From Clostridium sp. (lineage in GTDB: Bacteria > Bacillota > Clostridia > Clostridiales > Clostridiaceae), in NCBI RefSeq assembly GCF_026168755.1, contig NZ_JAPFDR010000008.1, forward strand, positions 1 through 64,000: a stretch of 64,000 nt of DNA, written 5' to 3'. Both the position numbers and the translations under genes were made by a program. This document shows, piece after piece, positions 8,941-17,679 of the stretch (position 1 is its first letter; the number at the start of each line of letters is the position of its first letter). The notes under the pieces are model-generated. The model saw only the letters and a list, made by a program, of their open reading frames with translations, ran no database searches and had not been told where the DNA came from.

Positions 8941-10647
8941 ATGAAAAAACCTGTAATTGAGTTCGTGGATTTTACTTTTCAATACAGAGCTCAAGCAAAG
9001 CCAACATTGAATAATATAAATTTAACTATATATGAAGGAGAAAAAGTACTTATAGTAGGACCATCAGGCTCAGGGAAAAGTACTCTTTCAAATTGTATAA
9101 ATGGACTTGTACCATTTTCCAATGAAGGTGAAATTTCTGGTAGCTTAAAAGTTAAAGGGAAAGAAACTAAGGAAATGAGTATATTTGAACTATCAAACTC
9201 AGTAGGGACTGTACTTCAAGATCCAGATGGTCAATTTATAGGGTTAACAGTTGCTGAAGATATAGCTTTTAAGTTAGAGAATGATTGTGTATCACAAGAG
9301 GAAATGAAAGAAAAAGTTAAAGTTGTTTCTGAAATTGTAGGAATAGATACTCATTTAAGTTCTGCACCTTATAGTTTATCAGGAGGACAAAAACAACGTG
9401 TAACATTAGCTGGTGTTATGGTAGGTGACGTAGATATTCTTTTATTTGATGAGCCACTTGCAAGTTTAGATCCTGCAACTGGGAAAAGTGCTATTGAACT
9501 AATAGATCAAATTCAAAAGAAAACTAATAAGACTATATTAATAATAGAACACAGATTAGAAGATGTATTACATTGTCCAGTAGATAGAATAATAGTTGTT
9601 GATAATGGTAAAATAGCTGCTGATATAACTCCAGAAGAGTTATTAAGTTCAAATCTATTAGTTGAAACAGGAATACGTGAACCACTATATATTACAGCAT
9701 TAAAATATGCAGGATGCAATATTATACCTAAAATGCATCCAGAACATATTGATACATTAAATATAGATAGCTGTAGAGAAAAATTAAAAGAGTGGTATGA
9801 AGATACTATAGAAGATAAACAACAAGTAAATAATGAAGCTATTCTTGAAATGAAAGATGTAAAATTCTCCTATGAATCAGGAAAGGAAATATTACATGGT
9901 GTTTCCTTTAAAGTTAATAGGGGTGAAATGGTTAGTATTGTAGGTAGAAATGGAGCCGGTAAATCAACTATTTCCAAGTTAATATGTGGATTTTATAAAC
10001 CAACAGAAGGAAAAATATTATTTAATGGTAGAGATTTAGTTAATGATACTATTAAAGAACGTGCAGAAAAAATAGGAATAGTAATGCAAAATCCAAATCA
10101 AATGATATCAAAGACTATGATTTTTGATGAGGTAGCTTTAGGACTTAAAATTAGAGGCATTTCTGAAGAGGAAATTAAAAATAGAGTTTTTGAAACATTA
10201 AAGATTTGTGGTTTATATGAATTCCGTAATTGGCCGATTTCTGCATTAAGTTTTGGGCAAAAGAAACGTGTAACAATTGCATCAATCTTAGTATTAAATC
10301 CTGAAGTTATTATTTTAGATGAGCCTACAGCAGGGCAAGACTTTAAACATTATACAGAGATTATGGAATTCTTAAAAGAATTGAATCAAAAAGGTGTAAC
10401 AATAATAATGATAACTCATGATATGCATTTAATGCTTGAATATACTAACAGAGCAATTGTATTATCTGATGGAATAAAATTAGCTGATGATATAGCAGCT
10501 AATGTTCTTACAGATGAAGAAGTAATAAATAAAGCAAACTTAAAGGAAACATCACTATATGAATTAGCTGTAAAGGCTAATTTAGATAATCCAAGAATGT
10601 TTGTTAAAAAGTTTATTGATTATGATAGGAGGATTAGAGGAATATGA
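8941..10647 (+). CDS. ECF transporter energizing ATPase, fused double ATP-binding subunit
   Basis: About 568 residues with two ABC ATPase domains in tandem, equivalent to fused EcfA and EcfA'. Domain 1 has Walker A GPSGSGKST, signature LSGGQKQR and Walker B LLFDEP. Domain 2 (from about residue 300) has GRNGAGKST, an altered signature SFGQKKR, and IILDEP. Domain 2 therefore lacks the usual LSGGQ. It powers the UPF0397 S component together with the overlapping EcfT gene. I choose ATG 8941, which has GAGGAGA at 8928-8934, over an in-frame TTG at 8905. Confidence 0.9.
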   Translation: MKKPVIEFVDFTFQYRAQAKPTLNNINLTIYEGEKVLIVGPSGSGKSTLSNCINGLVPFSNEGEISGSLKVKGKETKEMSIFELSNSVGTVLQDPDGQFIGLTVAEDIAFKLENDCVSQEEMKEKVKVVSEIVGIDTHLSSAPYSLSGGQKQRVTLAGVMVGDVDILLFDEPLASLDPATGKSAIELIDQIQKKTNKTILIIEHRLEDVLHCPVDRIIVVDNGKIAADITPEELLSSNLLVETGIREPLYITALKYAGCNIIPKMHPEHIDTLNIDSCREKLKEWYEDTIEDKQQVNNEAILEMKDVKFSYESGKEILHGVSFKVNRGEMVSIVGRNGAGKSTISKLICGFYKPTEGKILFNGRDLVNDTIKERAEKIGIVMQNPNQMISKTMIFDEVALGLKIRGISEEEIKNRVFETLKICGLYEFRNWPISALSFGQKKRVTIASILVLNPEVIILDEPTAGQDFKHYTEIMEFLKELNQKGVTIIMITHDMHLMLEYTNRAIVLSDGIKLADDIAANVLTDEEVINKANLKETSLYELAVKANLDNPRMFVKKFIDYDRRIRGI

Positions 10648-11471
10648 GTACAATGATTGGATATTCAGATATAGATTCACCTATTCATAGATTAACAGGA
10701 GCGTCAAAGTTAATTGCTTTAATTATTTGGGCTTTAGCTTCCATGGTTACATATGATACTCGTGTACTTTTAGGTATGTTTGTTGTAAGTATAATTGTGT
10801 TTAAGATTTCGAAGGTAGAATTTAAACAAGTTTCATTTGTTCTTTACTTTATATTAATATTCTTATTATTAAATAATGTAGCAATATTTATATTCTCACC
10901 ATATGAAGGTGTTAATATATATGGAAGTAGAACAGATCTATTTAAGATTGCAGGACCATATACTGTAACAAGTGAGCAGTTATTCTATCAGTTTAATATA
11001 ACTTTAAAGTATTTTTCAATAATACCTATGGCATTATTATTTATGGTTGCCACTAATCCAAGTGAGTTTGCAGCTTCATTAAATAAGATAGGTATAAGTT
11101 ATAAAGTTGCATATTCGGTTTCAATAGCTTTAAGATATATACCTGATGTTCAACGTGATTATCAAGATATATCATTTGCACAACAAGCTAGAGGAATAGA
11201 TATGTCTAAAAAAGAAAAATTAACAAAAAGAATTAAAAATTCAGCTTCTATATTAATGCCGTTAATATTTTCAAGTTTAGACAGAATAGAAACTATAAGT
11301 TCTGCTATGGAGCTTAGAGCATTTGGAAGTAATAAAAAACGTACTTGGTATAATGGAAGACCATTTAAAAAAGGGGATTATATAGCGATAGCTATAGTTA
11401 GTCTTATATTAGTAATAGCTATATTTGCTACAATAATAAATGGTGGACGTTTCTATAATCCATTTATTTAA
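10644..11471 (+). CDS. ECF transporter transmembrane T component
   Basis: 275 residues, EcfT (CbiQ-like) transmembrane scaffold. Several hydrophobic segments surround the cytoplasmic coupling region with an A-R-G motif (SFAQQARGID) and a second ELRAFGS motif near residue 220, the paired Ala-Arg-Gly/Ala-type coupling helices of the family. Its ATG overlaps the ATPase stop codon (ATGA, 10644-10647), indicating translational coupling. It completes a dedicated (group I-like) ECF cassette with the UPF0397 S component. Confidence 0.9.
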   Translation: MSTMIGYSDIDSPIHRLTGASKLIALIIWALASMVTYDTRVLLGMFVVSIIVFKISKVEFKQVSFVLYFILIFLLLNNVAIFIFSPYEGVNIYGSRTDLFKIAGPYTVTSEQLFYQFNITLKYFSIIPMALLFMVATNPSEFAASLNKIGISYKVAYSVSIALRYIPDVQRDYQDISFAQQARGIDMSKKEKLTKRIKNSASILMPLIFSSLDRIETISSAMELRAFGSNKKRTWYNGRPFKKGDYIAIAIVSLILVIAIFATIINGGRFYNPFI

Positions 11472-11500
11472 ATTTTAAACAGGGGTTTTTGAAATAAACT

Positions 11501-11543
11501 TAAAAAATTAGTGCTATAAAGTGTTATAGTACTAATTTTTTTT
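11501..11543 (+). terminator. Terminator after the ECF cassette
   Basis: AAAAATTAGTGCTATAA pairs with TTATAGTACTAATTTTT across a 4-base loop and is followed by a T-run. Confidence 0.8.
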
Positions 11544-11558
11544 ATTATTAATTATATA

Positions 11559-11596
11559 TTGACATAACAATACAACTGTATATACAATTGTATTGC
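11559..11596 (+). promoter_or_regulatory. Promoter overlapped by a 30-bp palindromic operator
   Basis: TTGACA (11559-11564) and TATACA (11581-11586) with a 16-bp spacer form the promoter. A 30-bp palindrome at 11567-11596 is centred on the perfect palindrome TGTATATACA (11577-11586), flanked by CAATACAA and TTGTATTG arms, with only two symmetric mismatched pairs. It covers the spacer and -10 box, which is the geometry of a repressor operator. The repressor is not encoded adjacent to it. Confidence 0.7.
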
Positions 11597-11656
11597 AATA
11601 ACATTACATAAATGAGTATAAATTTAATAGAGCCTGTTAGGTTAGGAGTGGTAAGA

Positions 11657-12649
11657 GTGATAAATAAAATTGCGGGAGCTATATATGGAATGGCATTAGG
11701 AGATGCCATGGGAATGCCTTCAGAACTATGGGGCAGGGAAAAGGTAAGAAAATATTTTGGGAAAATTGAAGGTTTATTAGATGGGCCTAAAGAAAATAGT
11801 GTAGCTTGTAATTATAAAAAAGGTCAATTTACAGATGATACTGGACAAGCACTTGTATTAGTAGATTCATTAAATAGTACAAATTTTGAGCCTAACTCTA
11901 AGGATATTGCAGAAAGACTTTTAAAATGGGCTGAAAAAGAAAAAGCATTTGAAAATAATATTTTAGGACCTACTTCAAAGGTTGCATTAGCTAATTTTAG
12001 AGATGGAATAGATTCAAAAGTAGTTACAGATAAGGCATTGTCAAATGGATCAGCTATGAGAATTGCACCAATAGGATGTCTTTTTAATGCTGATGATAAA
12101 GAAAGGTTAGCTAACTTTGTTTATGGAGTTTCAGAAGTAACTCATACTAGTGATATATCAATTGCAGGAGCAGCTATGATAGCAGTGGCTGTTAGTTCAG
12201 CTATTGAAAATACTGATTTTGAAGTTGTTATAAAAGATATTTTTGAAATGGAGCCTATTGCTAGAAAGTTAGGTGCAGAAACTTATAGTCCATCATTAAC
12301 AGAAAGAATAAGATTAGGCATTTATTTAGCAAATAAATATAAGGATAATGAGGATCTATTTTTAGAAAAATTATATGACATAGTTGGTGCTGGCGTAAAT
12401 ATTAGTGAATCTGTTCCATCTGCAATTTCTATAGCTTATTATGCACAGGATCCTAATAAATGTTCTTTGCTTTGTGCAAACTTAGCAGGAGATACTGATA
12501 CTATTGGAGCAATGGCAACTGCAATTTGTGGAGCCTTTAAGGGAGTAAATTATATAAAGAAAGAGTATATTGATGTTTTAGACAATGCAAATGATGTTGA
12601 TTTTCAAAGATATATTTCTATCTTAATGGAAGGAAGGAGTTGCAATTAA
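11657..12649 (+). CDS. ADP-ribosylglycohydrolase family protein (DraG-like)
   Basis: 330 residues of the DraG/ARH fold. Metal-binding signatures are visible: GDAMGMPSE near the N-terminus, QFTDDTGQALVL (the TDD block), HTSDISIAGAAM in the middle and LAGDTDTIGAMA near the C-terminus. The family removes ADP-ribose from proteins or small molecules; some members act on other N-glycosides. The start is GTG 11657, with AGGAG at 11644-11648 eight bases upstream; an upstream in-frame ATG at 11612 has no ribosome site. It is the first gene of an operon with a PfkB kinase and PnuC, pointing to NAD or ribosyl-compound salvage. Confidence 0.88.
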   Translation: MINKIAGAIYGMALGDAMGMPSELWGREKVRKYFGKIEGLLDGPKENSVACNYKKGQFTDDTGQALVLVDSLNSTNFEPNSKDIAERLLKWAEKEKAFENNILGPTSKVALANFRDGIDSKVVTDKALSNGSAMRIAPIGCLFNADDKERLANFVYGVSEVTHTSDISIAGAAMIAVAVSSAIENTDFEVVIKDIFEMEPIARKLGAETYSPSLTERIRLGIYLANKYKDNEDLFLEKLYDIVGAGVNISESVPSAISIAYYAQDPNKCSLLCANLAGDTDTIGAMATAICGAFKGVNYIKKEYIDVLDNANDVDFQRYISILMEGRSCN

Positions 12650-13624
12650 GTGAAAACTTTAGTACTTGGAGCCGCAATAGTAGATATTATTATGAAAATA
12701 CCTAATCTACCCAAAAGTGGTGAAGATGTTTTGTGTACTGAAAGAAAATTAACTGTAGGTGGATGTGCTTATAATGTTGCAAATATATTAAAAGGTTTTA
12801 ATGTTGATCATGATTTATTTGTGCCAATAGGCTCTGGAATGTATGCAGATATAATAAGAAAAACATTAAGTGAAGATGGATATGATGTTTTAATAAGTGA
12901 TTTAGAAATGGATAATGGCTATTGTTTATGTTTAGTAGAAGATAATGGCGAGAGAACATTTATTACTGTTAAGGGTATTGAAGGATTTCATAAAGAGGAA
13001 TGGTTTAATAGATTAAATATGAGTGAATATGAAAATATATATGTGGCTGGTTATCAGATTTGTGAAGATAAGGATGATATAATAGCAGATTGGTTAATAG
13101 ATCAAAAGGATAAGAATATATTTTTTGCACCAGGTCCAGTTATTAATGATATAGATAAAAATACAATGAAAAAGATATTTTCAACTAATCCAATATTACA
13201 TCTTAATGAAAAGGAAGCTTTGGATTTTACTAAAAAGGATAATGTTAATGATAGCATTTTATTTTTATATGAATTAACTAAGAATATTGTATTTGTAACA
13301 ATTGGTGAAAGAGGAACAGTATTTTATGATGGGCAAGAAATTGTGCATATAAAAGGAGAAAATGTGAATGTTGTAGATACAATAGGGGCTGGTGATAGTC
13401 ATATTGGTGCAATTATTTCAGCATATTCTTTAGTAGATTCAAAGGACATTTTTTTAGATAGTTATCAGGATAATTATTTGGAGGATAATCTTAGATATGA
13501 TTTTGTGTATGTATGTAAATTAGCTAATAAGGTGGCTGCAGAGGTAGTGCAAATACAAGGGGCTAAACTTAGTAGAGAATGTTTTGATAAATTTAAAATA
13601 CAAAGAGGGGAATCACTATTATGA
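12650..13624 (+). CDS. PfkB-family carbohydrate/nucleoside kinase
   Basis: 324 residues of the ribokinase-like fold. The N-terminal di-glycine region TVGGCAYNVANIL (near residue 35) and the C-terminal catalytic signature DTIGAGDSHIGA (near 243), with the Asp base in GAGD, are intact. PfkB kinases phosphorylate ribose, nucleosides, fructose-1-P or pseudouridine; the substrate here is not resolved. A GTG start directly follows the upstream stop, with RBS AAGGAAGGAG, and the stop overlaps pnuC. The context with PnuC makes nicotinamide riboside or ribose likely candidates, by inference only. Confidence 0.85.
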   Translation: MKTLVLGAAIVDIIMKIPNLPKSGEDVLCTERKLTVGGCAYNVANILKGFNVDHDLFVPIGSGMYADIIRKTLSEDGYDVLISDLEMDNGYCLCLVEDNGERTFITVKGIEGFHKEEWFNRLNMSEYENIYVAGYQICEDKDDIIADWLIDQKDKNIFFAPGPVINDIDKNTMKKIFSTNPILHLNEKEALDFTKKDNVNDSILFLYELTKNIVFVTIGERGTVFYDGQEIVHIKGENVNVVDTIGAGDSHIGAIISAYSLVDSKDIFLDSYQDNYLEDNLRYDFVYVCKLANKVAAEVVQIQGAKLSRECFDKFKIQRGESLL

Positions 13625-14316
13625 ATAAAATTAAAAATTATTTCGCAGATTGGACGATGTTTGAAAAGTTATGGTTAATAACAGTATGTACAATTATGAC
13701 TGTTATTTGGTATTTAAATGGTGATACAGCATTTTTATTAGTGCTGACTTTAACAGGAAGTCTTAACCTAGTCTTAGGTGCAAAAGGAAAGATAGCAGGA
13801 CTATATTTTGCAATTATTAATTGCTTATTATATTCATATCAATGTATGGAAGTAAAGCTTTATGGAGAAGTAATGTATAATATGTTATTTAGCATTCCAG
13901 TTAGTGCTATAGCCATATACTTATGGAATAAAAATAAAGATGATGATGGTAAAATACGTTTTAAAGCTATGTCTGGTAAATTAATAGTACTATCTTTTGG
14001 GGGGACATTACTATGTGTAATTTTATATGCGAAGGTACTAAATTTATTAGGTGGAAATTTAGCATTTATGGATTCTTTAACAACTGTAGTTTCTGTTGTG
14101 GCGAGTATTCTTTATTTAATGAGATTTTCTGAGCAATGGTTAATGTGGGTTGGAGTGAATGCTTTATCAATAGTAATGTGGATAATGGTATATGCATCTG
14201 GTGATAAGAGTGCAGTTATTATAATAGTTATGAAGCTTACTAATTTATTAAACTCCCTATATGGTTATTATAATTGGAATAAAATTGCCAATAATGTTGA
14301 GGTATTAAAAATATAG
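13621..14316 (+). CDS. pnuC: PnuC-type nicotinamide riboside transporter
   Basis: 231 residues with about seven hydrophobic segments and the C-terminal SLYGYYNWNK signature of PnuC transporters. These facilitate uptake of nicotinamide riboside or related vitamins (PnuT, PnuX) and depend on intracellular phosphorylation for trapping. The ATG overlaps the PfkB stop (ATGA at 13621-13624), so the two are translationally coupled. A dedicated NadR-type kinase is not present in the window. Confidence 0.9.
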   Translation: MNKIKNYFADWTMFEKLWLITVCTIMTVIWYLNGDTAFLLVLTLTGSLNLVLGAKGKIAGLYFAIINCLLYSYQCMEVKLYGEVMYNMLFSIPVSAIAIYLWNKNKDDDGKIRFKAMSGKLIVLSFGGTLLCVILYAKVLNLLGGNLAFMDSLTTVVSVVASILYLMRFSEQWLMWVGVNALSIVMWIMVYASGDKSAVIIIVMKLTNLLNSLYGYYNWNKIANNVEVLKI

Positions 14317-14348
14317 ATAAACTACATTTAGAATTTTGAGATTTTATA

Positions 14349-14374
14349 GAGTCAAGCTAATGCTTGGCTTTTTC
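14349..14374 (+). terminator. Terminator after pnuC
   Basis: GTCAAGC and GCTTGGC form a short stem (one G-T pair) followed by TTTTTC. Confidence 0.65.
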
Positions 14375-14530
14375 AATTATATTTAGTAAAATAAAACAAA
14401 TTAAGAAAATATTTAAGCAACTACTATAAATTATAATTTTGTTGTAACATTTTTGTAAATTAATTTTAGCTCTATATAGGTATAATATAAAGTGTAGAAC
14501 TATATAAGAAGTAGCTAGGGGGAATTGAAA

Positions 14531-15487
14531 ATGTATAAATTAAATAAAATTATAATAAGAAATAGTGCTTTAATAGTAGTTTTATTATTAACTTTTATAT
14601 TGGGGATGGAATATTCTAACGGAAATAAACTATATAATGAGGATAATGAAGATGTATCTGAGCAAAATAGAAGTTCTATTGATAATGAAGTTTCCCTAGA
14701 TACTAATGAGGAAAGCAATTATGGAGATTCTCAGAATAGAGAAAATATTAATATTGATACAAATAAGCAAAACCTAGTATATACATCTTATGAAAATGAT
14801 TTATATGCAGATAATGCTAAAGAAATAGAGAATATGTTTAATAAATGGAATTATTTAAGGGAAGATGGAAAAAAGATTGCATATTTAACTTTTGATGATG
14901 GTCCTTCAACTGAAGTAACTCAAGAAATATTAGAAACTCTTAAATCTAATAATGTAAAAGCTACCTTTTTTGTATTAGGTAGTAATGTTGAAAAAAGCGA
15001 TATACAGAAGGAATTGTTGAAAGAAATGGTTATGGAAGGACACGCCATTGGAAATCATGGATATTGTCATAATTATAGTATTTTATATCCAAGTAGAGTT
15101 GCTAATCCAACAGTAGTAATAAATGATATGAAAAAATCAGAGGATGCAATGAAGTCTGTTTTAGGTGACGATTTCAGAACTAGTGTTATTAGATTGCCTG
15201 GAGGTCATATGTCATGGAATACTAAAGCATTAGATCCGCTTCTTAAAGAAAATGGATATAGTTGTATAGATTGGAATGCGTTGAATGGAGATGCTGAAGG
15301 GAATGACAGAAGTGTTGAGCAATTAGTAAATAGATTAAAAGGAACTATAAGAGATTTAGCTGGAAATGATGATGTATTAGTTATATTGATGCATGATACC
15401 AATGCAAAGAAAACAACAGCACAATCATTACAAGAAGTTATAGATTACTTAAAGTCTTTAGGGTATGAATTTAGGACATTAAAGTAG
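14531..15487 (+). CDS. Polysaccharide deacetylase (NodB domain), membrane-anchored or secreted
   Basis: 318 residues. An N-terminal hydrophobic segment (about 10-28) is a signal anchor, followed by an acidic low-complexity linker (30-90) and a NodB domain. All catalytic motifs are visible: TFDDGPS near 120, the metal-binding His pair in GNHGYCH near 175, RLPGGH near 221, DWNALNGD near 247 and LMHDT near 287. The family deacetylates peptidoglycan GlcNAc or MurNAc, or other chitooligosaccharides, at the cell surface. The start at ATG 14531 has GGGGG at 14518-14522; TTG 14525 is too close. A two-component system follows. Confidence 0.9.
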   Translation: MYKLNKIIIRNSALIVVLLLTFILGMEYSNGNKLYNEDNEDVSEQNRSSIDNEVSLDTNEESNYGDSQNRENINIDTNKQNLVYTSYENDLYADNAKEIENMFNKWNYLREDGKKIAYLTFDDGPSTEVTQEILETLKSNNVKATFFVLGSNVEKSDIQKELLKEMVMEGHAIGNHGYCHNYSILYPSRVANPTVVINDMKKSEDAMKSVLGDDFRTSVIRLPGGHMSWNTKALDPLLKENGYSCIDWNALNGDAEGNDRSVEQLVNRLKGTIRDLAGNDDVLVILMHDTNAKKTTAQSLQEVIDYLKSLGYEFRTLK

Positions 15488-15502
15488 AAATGTTGTTAAT
15501 AT

Positions 15503-15540
15503 ATACTGGGTGAATGATTATATTTATCCGGTATTTTATT
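15503..15540 (+). terminator. Probable terminator after the deacetylase gene
   Basis: ATACTGG (15503-15509) pairs with CCGGTAT (15528-15534), one G-T pair, followed by TTTTATT. The stem is short and the loop long. Confidence 0.5.
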
Positions 15541-15592
15541 CGTAGATTTAAAGAATATAAATATTAGTTTTATAGAGTTGAAAGGAAAGTAT

Positions 15593-16294
15593 ATGAAAAA
15601 AATATTAATAATTGAAGATGAAGATAGTATAAGAGGTTTTTTAAAAATAAACCTAAAGAGAAATGGCTTTGAGGTTTTAGAAGTTGATAATGGTGAAGAT
15701 GGGCTAAAGATATTAGATATAGAAGATCCAGTTCTGATAATATTAGATGTTATGTTACCAGGCATAGATGGGTTTGAAGTTTGTAAGAGAGTTAGAGAAA
15801 AAAAAGAGAAGGTAGGTATTATAATGTTAACTGCAAAGGGGCAAGATATGGACAAAATAATGGGGCTTGAATATGGTGCAGATGATTATATGCTAAAGCC
15901 TTTTAATCCAATGGAATTGTTACTTAGAATAAAGGCTATATTAAGAAGAATTGGTGTAAATGATGAAAAAAAGGTTTTAAAAAATGGAATATTTACTGTG
16001 GATACATATGGGAAAAAAATATTTAAGGGTGATAAGGAGATTGATTTAACGCCAAAAGAATATTCAATTATAAAATTATTTATAGAAAATCCTAATAGAG
16101 CCTTTTCAAGAGATGAATTATTAGATTTAATATGGGGAAAAGATTATTTTGCAGATTCTAAAATTATAGATGTGAATATAAGAAGACTTAGAAGTAAAAT
16201 AGAAGACTACTCATCTAAAGAAGGATATATAGAGACAATATGGGGATTTGGATATAGATGGAGAGGCGAAGAGTGTGAAGAGTATACGAAGTAA
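15593..16294 (+). CDS. OmpR-family response regulator
   Basis: 233 residues: receiver domain with acidic pocket (EDED near 9-11), phospho-accepting Asp52 in LIILDVMLPG, conserved T in MLTAKG and K in LKPF, then a winged-helix Trans_reg_C DNA-binding domain (from about 130; RAFSRDELLDLIWG). It pairs with the overlapping histidine kinase gene. I choose ATG 15593 with AAAGGAAAG immediately upstream instead of TTG 15578. The targets are unknown; neighbouring deacetylase and lipoprotein genes suggest cell-envelope control. Confidence 0.93.
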   Translation: MKKILIIEDEDSIRGFLKINLKRNGFEVLEVDNGEDGLKILDIEDPVLIILDVMLPGIDGFEVCKRVREKKEKVGIIMLTAKGQDMDKIMGLEYGADDYMLKPFNPMELLLRIKAILRRIGVNDEKKVLKNGIFTVDTYGKKIFKGDKEIDLTPKEYSIIKLFIENPNRAFSRDELLDLIWGKDYFADSKIIDVNIRRLRSKIEDYSSKEGYIETIWGFGYRWRGEECEEYTK

Positions 16295-17678
16295 GCTGTT
16301 AAAAAATTTTCTTATAGTTATAATATTAACAGTTTTAATATTAGATTTATTAACGTTATTATGTTTAAGAGGATACTATTATAAAACTACTCAAGATACT
16401 TTAGTTAATCAGTTAGAAGGGTATATTAATTTTTATCAAAAATACTTTTCTAACAATAAATTAATAGATAATATATATGAAAATATGGATGTTTTTTGGA
16501 GTACAAATCAAGAGCAAGTAGAGATATTAGATTCAGATGGAAAATTATTAATGGATTCATATGGAATAAGAAATCCTGAAATTTTAAGTACGCCTGATAT
16601 TACAAAGGCTAAAGCAGGAGATGTTGGTGTATGGACTGGAAATGTAAGCTATTATAATGAAAAAATAATGATAGTTTCTAAAGCCATTAAATCAAAAATA
16701 AATCCAAATGAAACCATAGGTATAGTTAGAATAATTTTTTCACTAAAAGAAGTACAAAAATTAATAAATTCCTTTAGTAAGCTATTTTTAGTAATTTCAA
16801 TAATTGTAATAGCATTAGGAATAATAATGAGTTTAATAATAGCTAAAGATATTGTATCTCCAATAAAAAAGATAACAGCTGTTGCAAAGGAGATGGCAAA
16901 AGGAAATTTAAACATTAGAAGTGATGTTACTGATAATATTGAAATAGCTCAATTGTCAAAAACATTGAATTATATGGGGTGTGAAGTTGAAAAGAGAGAA
17001 AAGTTGAAAAATGAATTTATATCTTCAGTTTCACATGAATTAAGAACACCTTTAACATCGATTAAGGGGTGGGTCATAACATTAAAGTATGATTGTAGTG
17101 ATATGGATACAGTAGCTTTAGGACTTGATATTATTGAAAAGGAAAGTGATAGATTAACTGAAATGGTAGAAGAATTATTAGATTTTTCTAAGCTTATAAA
17201 TGGTGTTATTTCCTTAAATATAAAAGAGCATAAGGTAAAAGATTTTATAGAATATATTGAAAATTATATGAGGCCAAGAGCTGAAAGAGAAGGTAAAGAG
17301 TTTAGTATAAGTATAGATGAGAATATTGGTAAAGGTTATTTTGATGAAAATAGGCTTAAACAGGTTTTAAGTAATGTTATAGATAATGCTTTTAAGTTTA
17401 CTGAAGAAAATGGAAAAATAAGTTTAAATGCTAAAATTGAAGAAGGATATTTAGTATTTAGAGTAAAGGATAACGGAAGTGGAATAAGTATCAAAGATTT
17501 ACCAAGGGTAAAAGATAAATTTTATAAAGGGAAAAATAGTAAATCAAAAAATGGAATAGGTCTATCTATAAGTGATGAAATAGTAACTTTGCATAGAGGA
17601 AATTTAGAGGTTATAAGTAAGGAAAATGAAGGAACCGAAATAGTAATTAGAATTCCTTTAAATCAGGGAGAGATATAA
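16275..17678 (+). CDS. Membrane sensor histidine kinase
   Basis: About 467 residues. Two transmembrane segments (about 11-31 and 169-190) flank a ~135-residue extracellular sensor, followed by HAMP, a HisKA domain with phospho-His254 in SVSHELRTPLTS, and an HATPase_c domain with N box (SNVIDNAFKF), G1 (DNGSGIS) and G2 (KNGIGLSIS). The GTG at 16275 overlaps the response regulator's end by 20 bases and has GAGAGG at 16261-16266. The stop is one base before the lipoprotein start, so all three genes form one operon. The signal is unknown. Confidence 0.92.
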   Translation: MKSIRSKLLKNFLIVIILTVLILDLLTLLCLRGYYYKTTQDTLVNQLEGYINFYQKYFSNNKLIDNIYENMDVFWSTNQEQVEILDSDGKLLMDSYGIRNPEILSTPDITKAKAGDVGVWTGNVSYYNEKIMIVSKAIKSKINPNETIGIVRIIFSLKEVQKLINSFSKLFLVISIIVIALGIIMSLIIAKDIVSPIKKITAVAKEMAKGNLNIRSDVTDNIEIAQLSKTLNYMGCEVEKREKLKNEFISSVSHELRTPLTSIKGWVITLKYDCSDMDTVALGLDIIEKESDRLTEMVEELLDFSKLINGVISLNIKEHKVKDFIEYIENYMRPRAEREGKEFSISIDENIGKGYFDENRLKQVLSNVIDNAFKFTEENGKISLNAKIEEGYLVFRVKDNGSGISIKDLPRVKDKFYKGKNSKSKNGIGLSISDEIVTLHRGNLEVISKENEGTEIVIRIPLNQGEI

Positions 17679-17679
17679 T

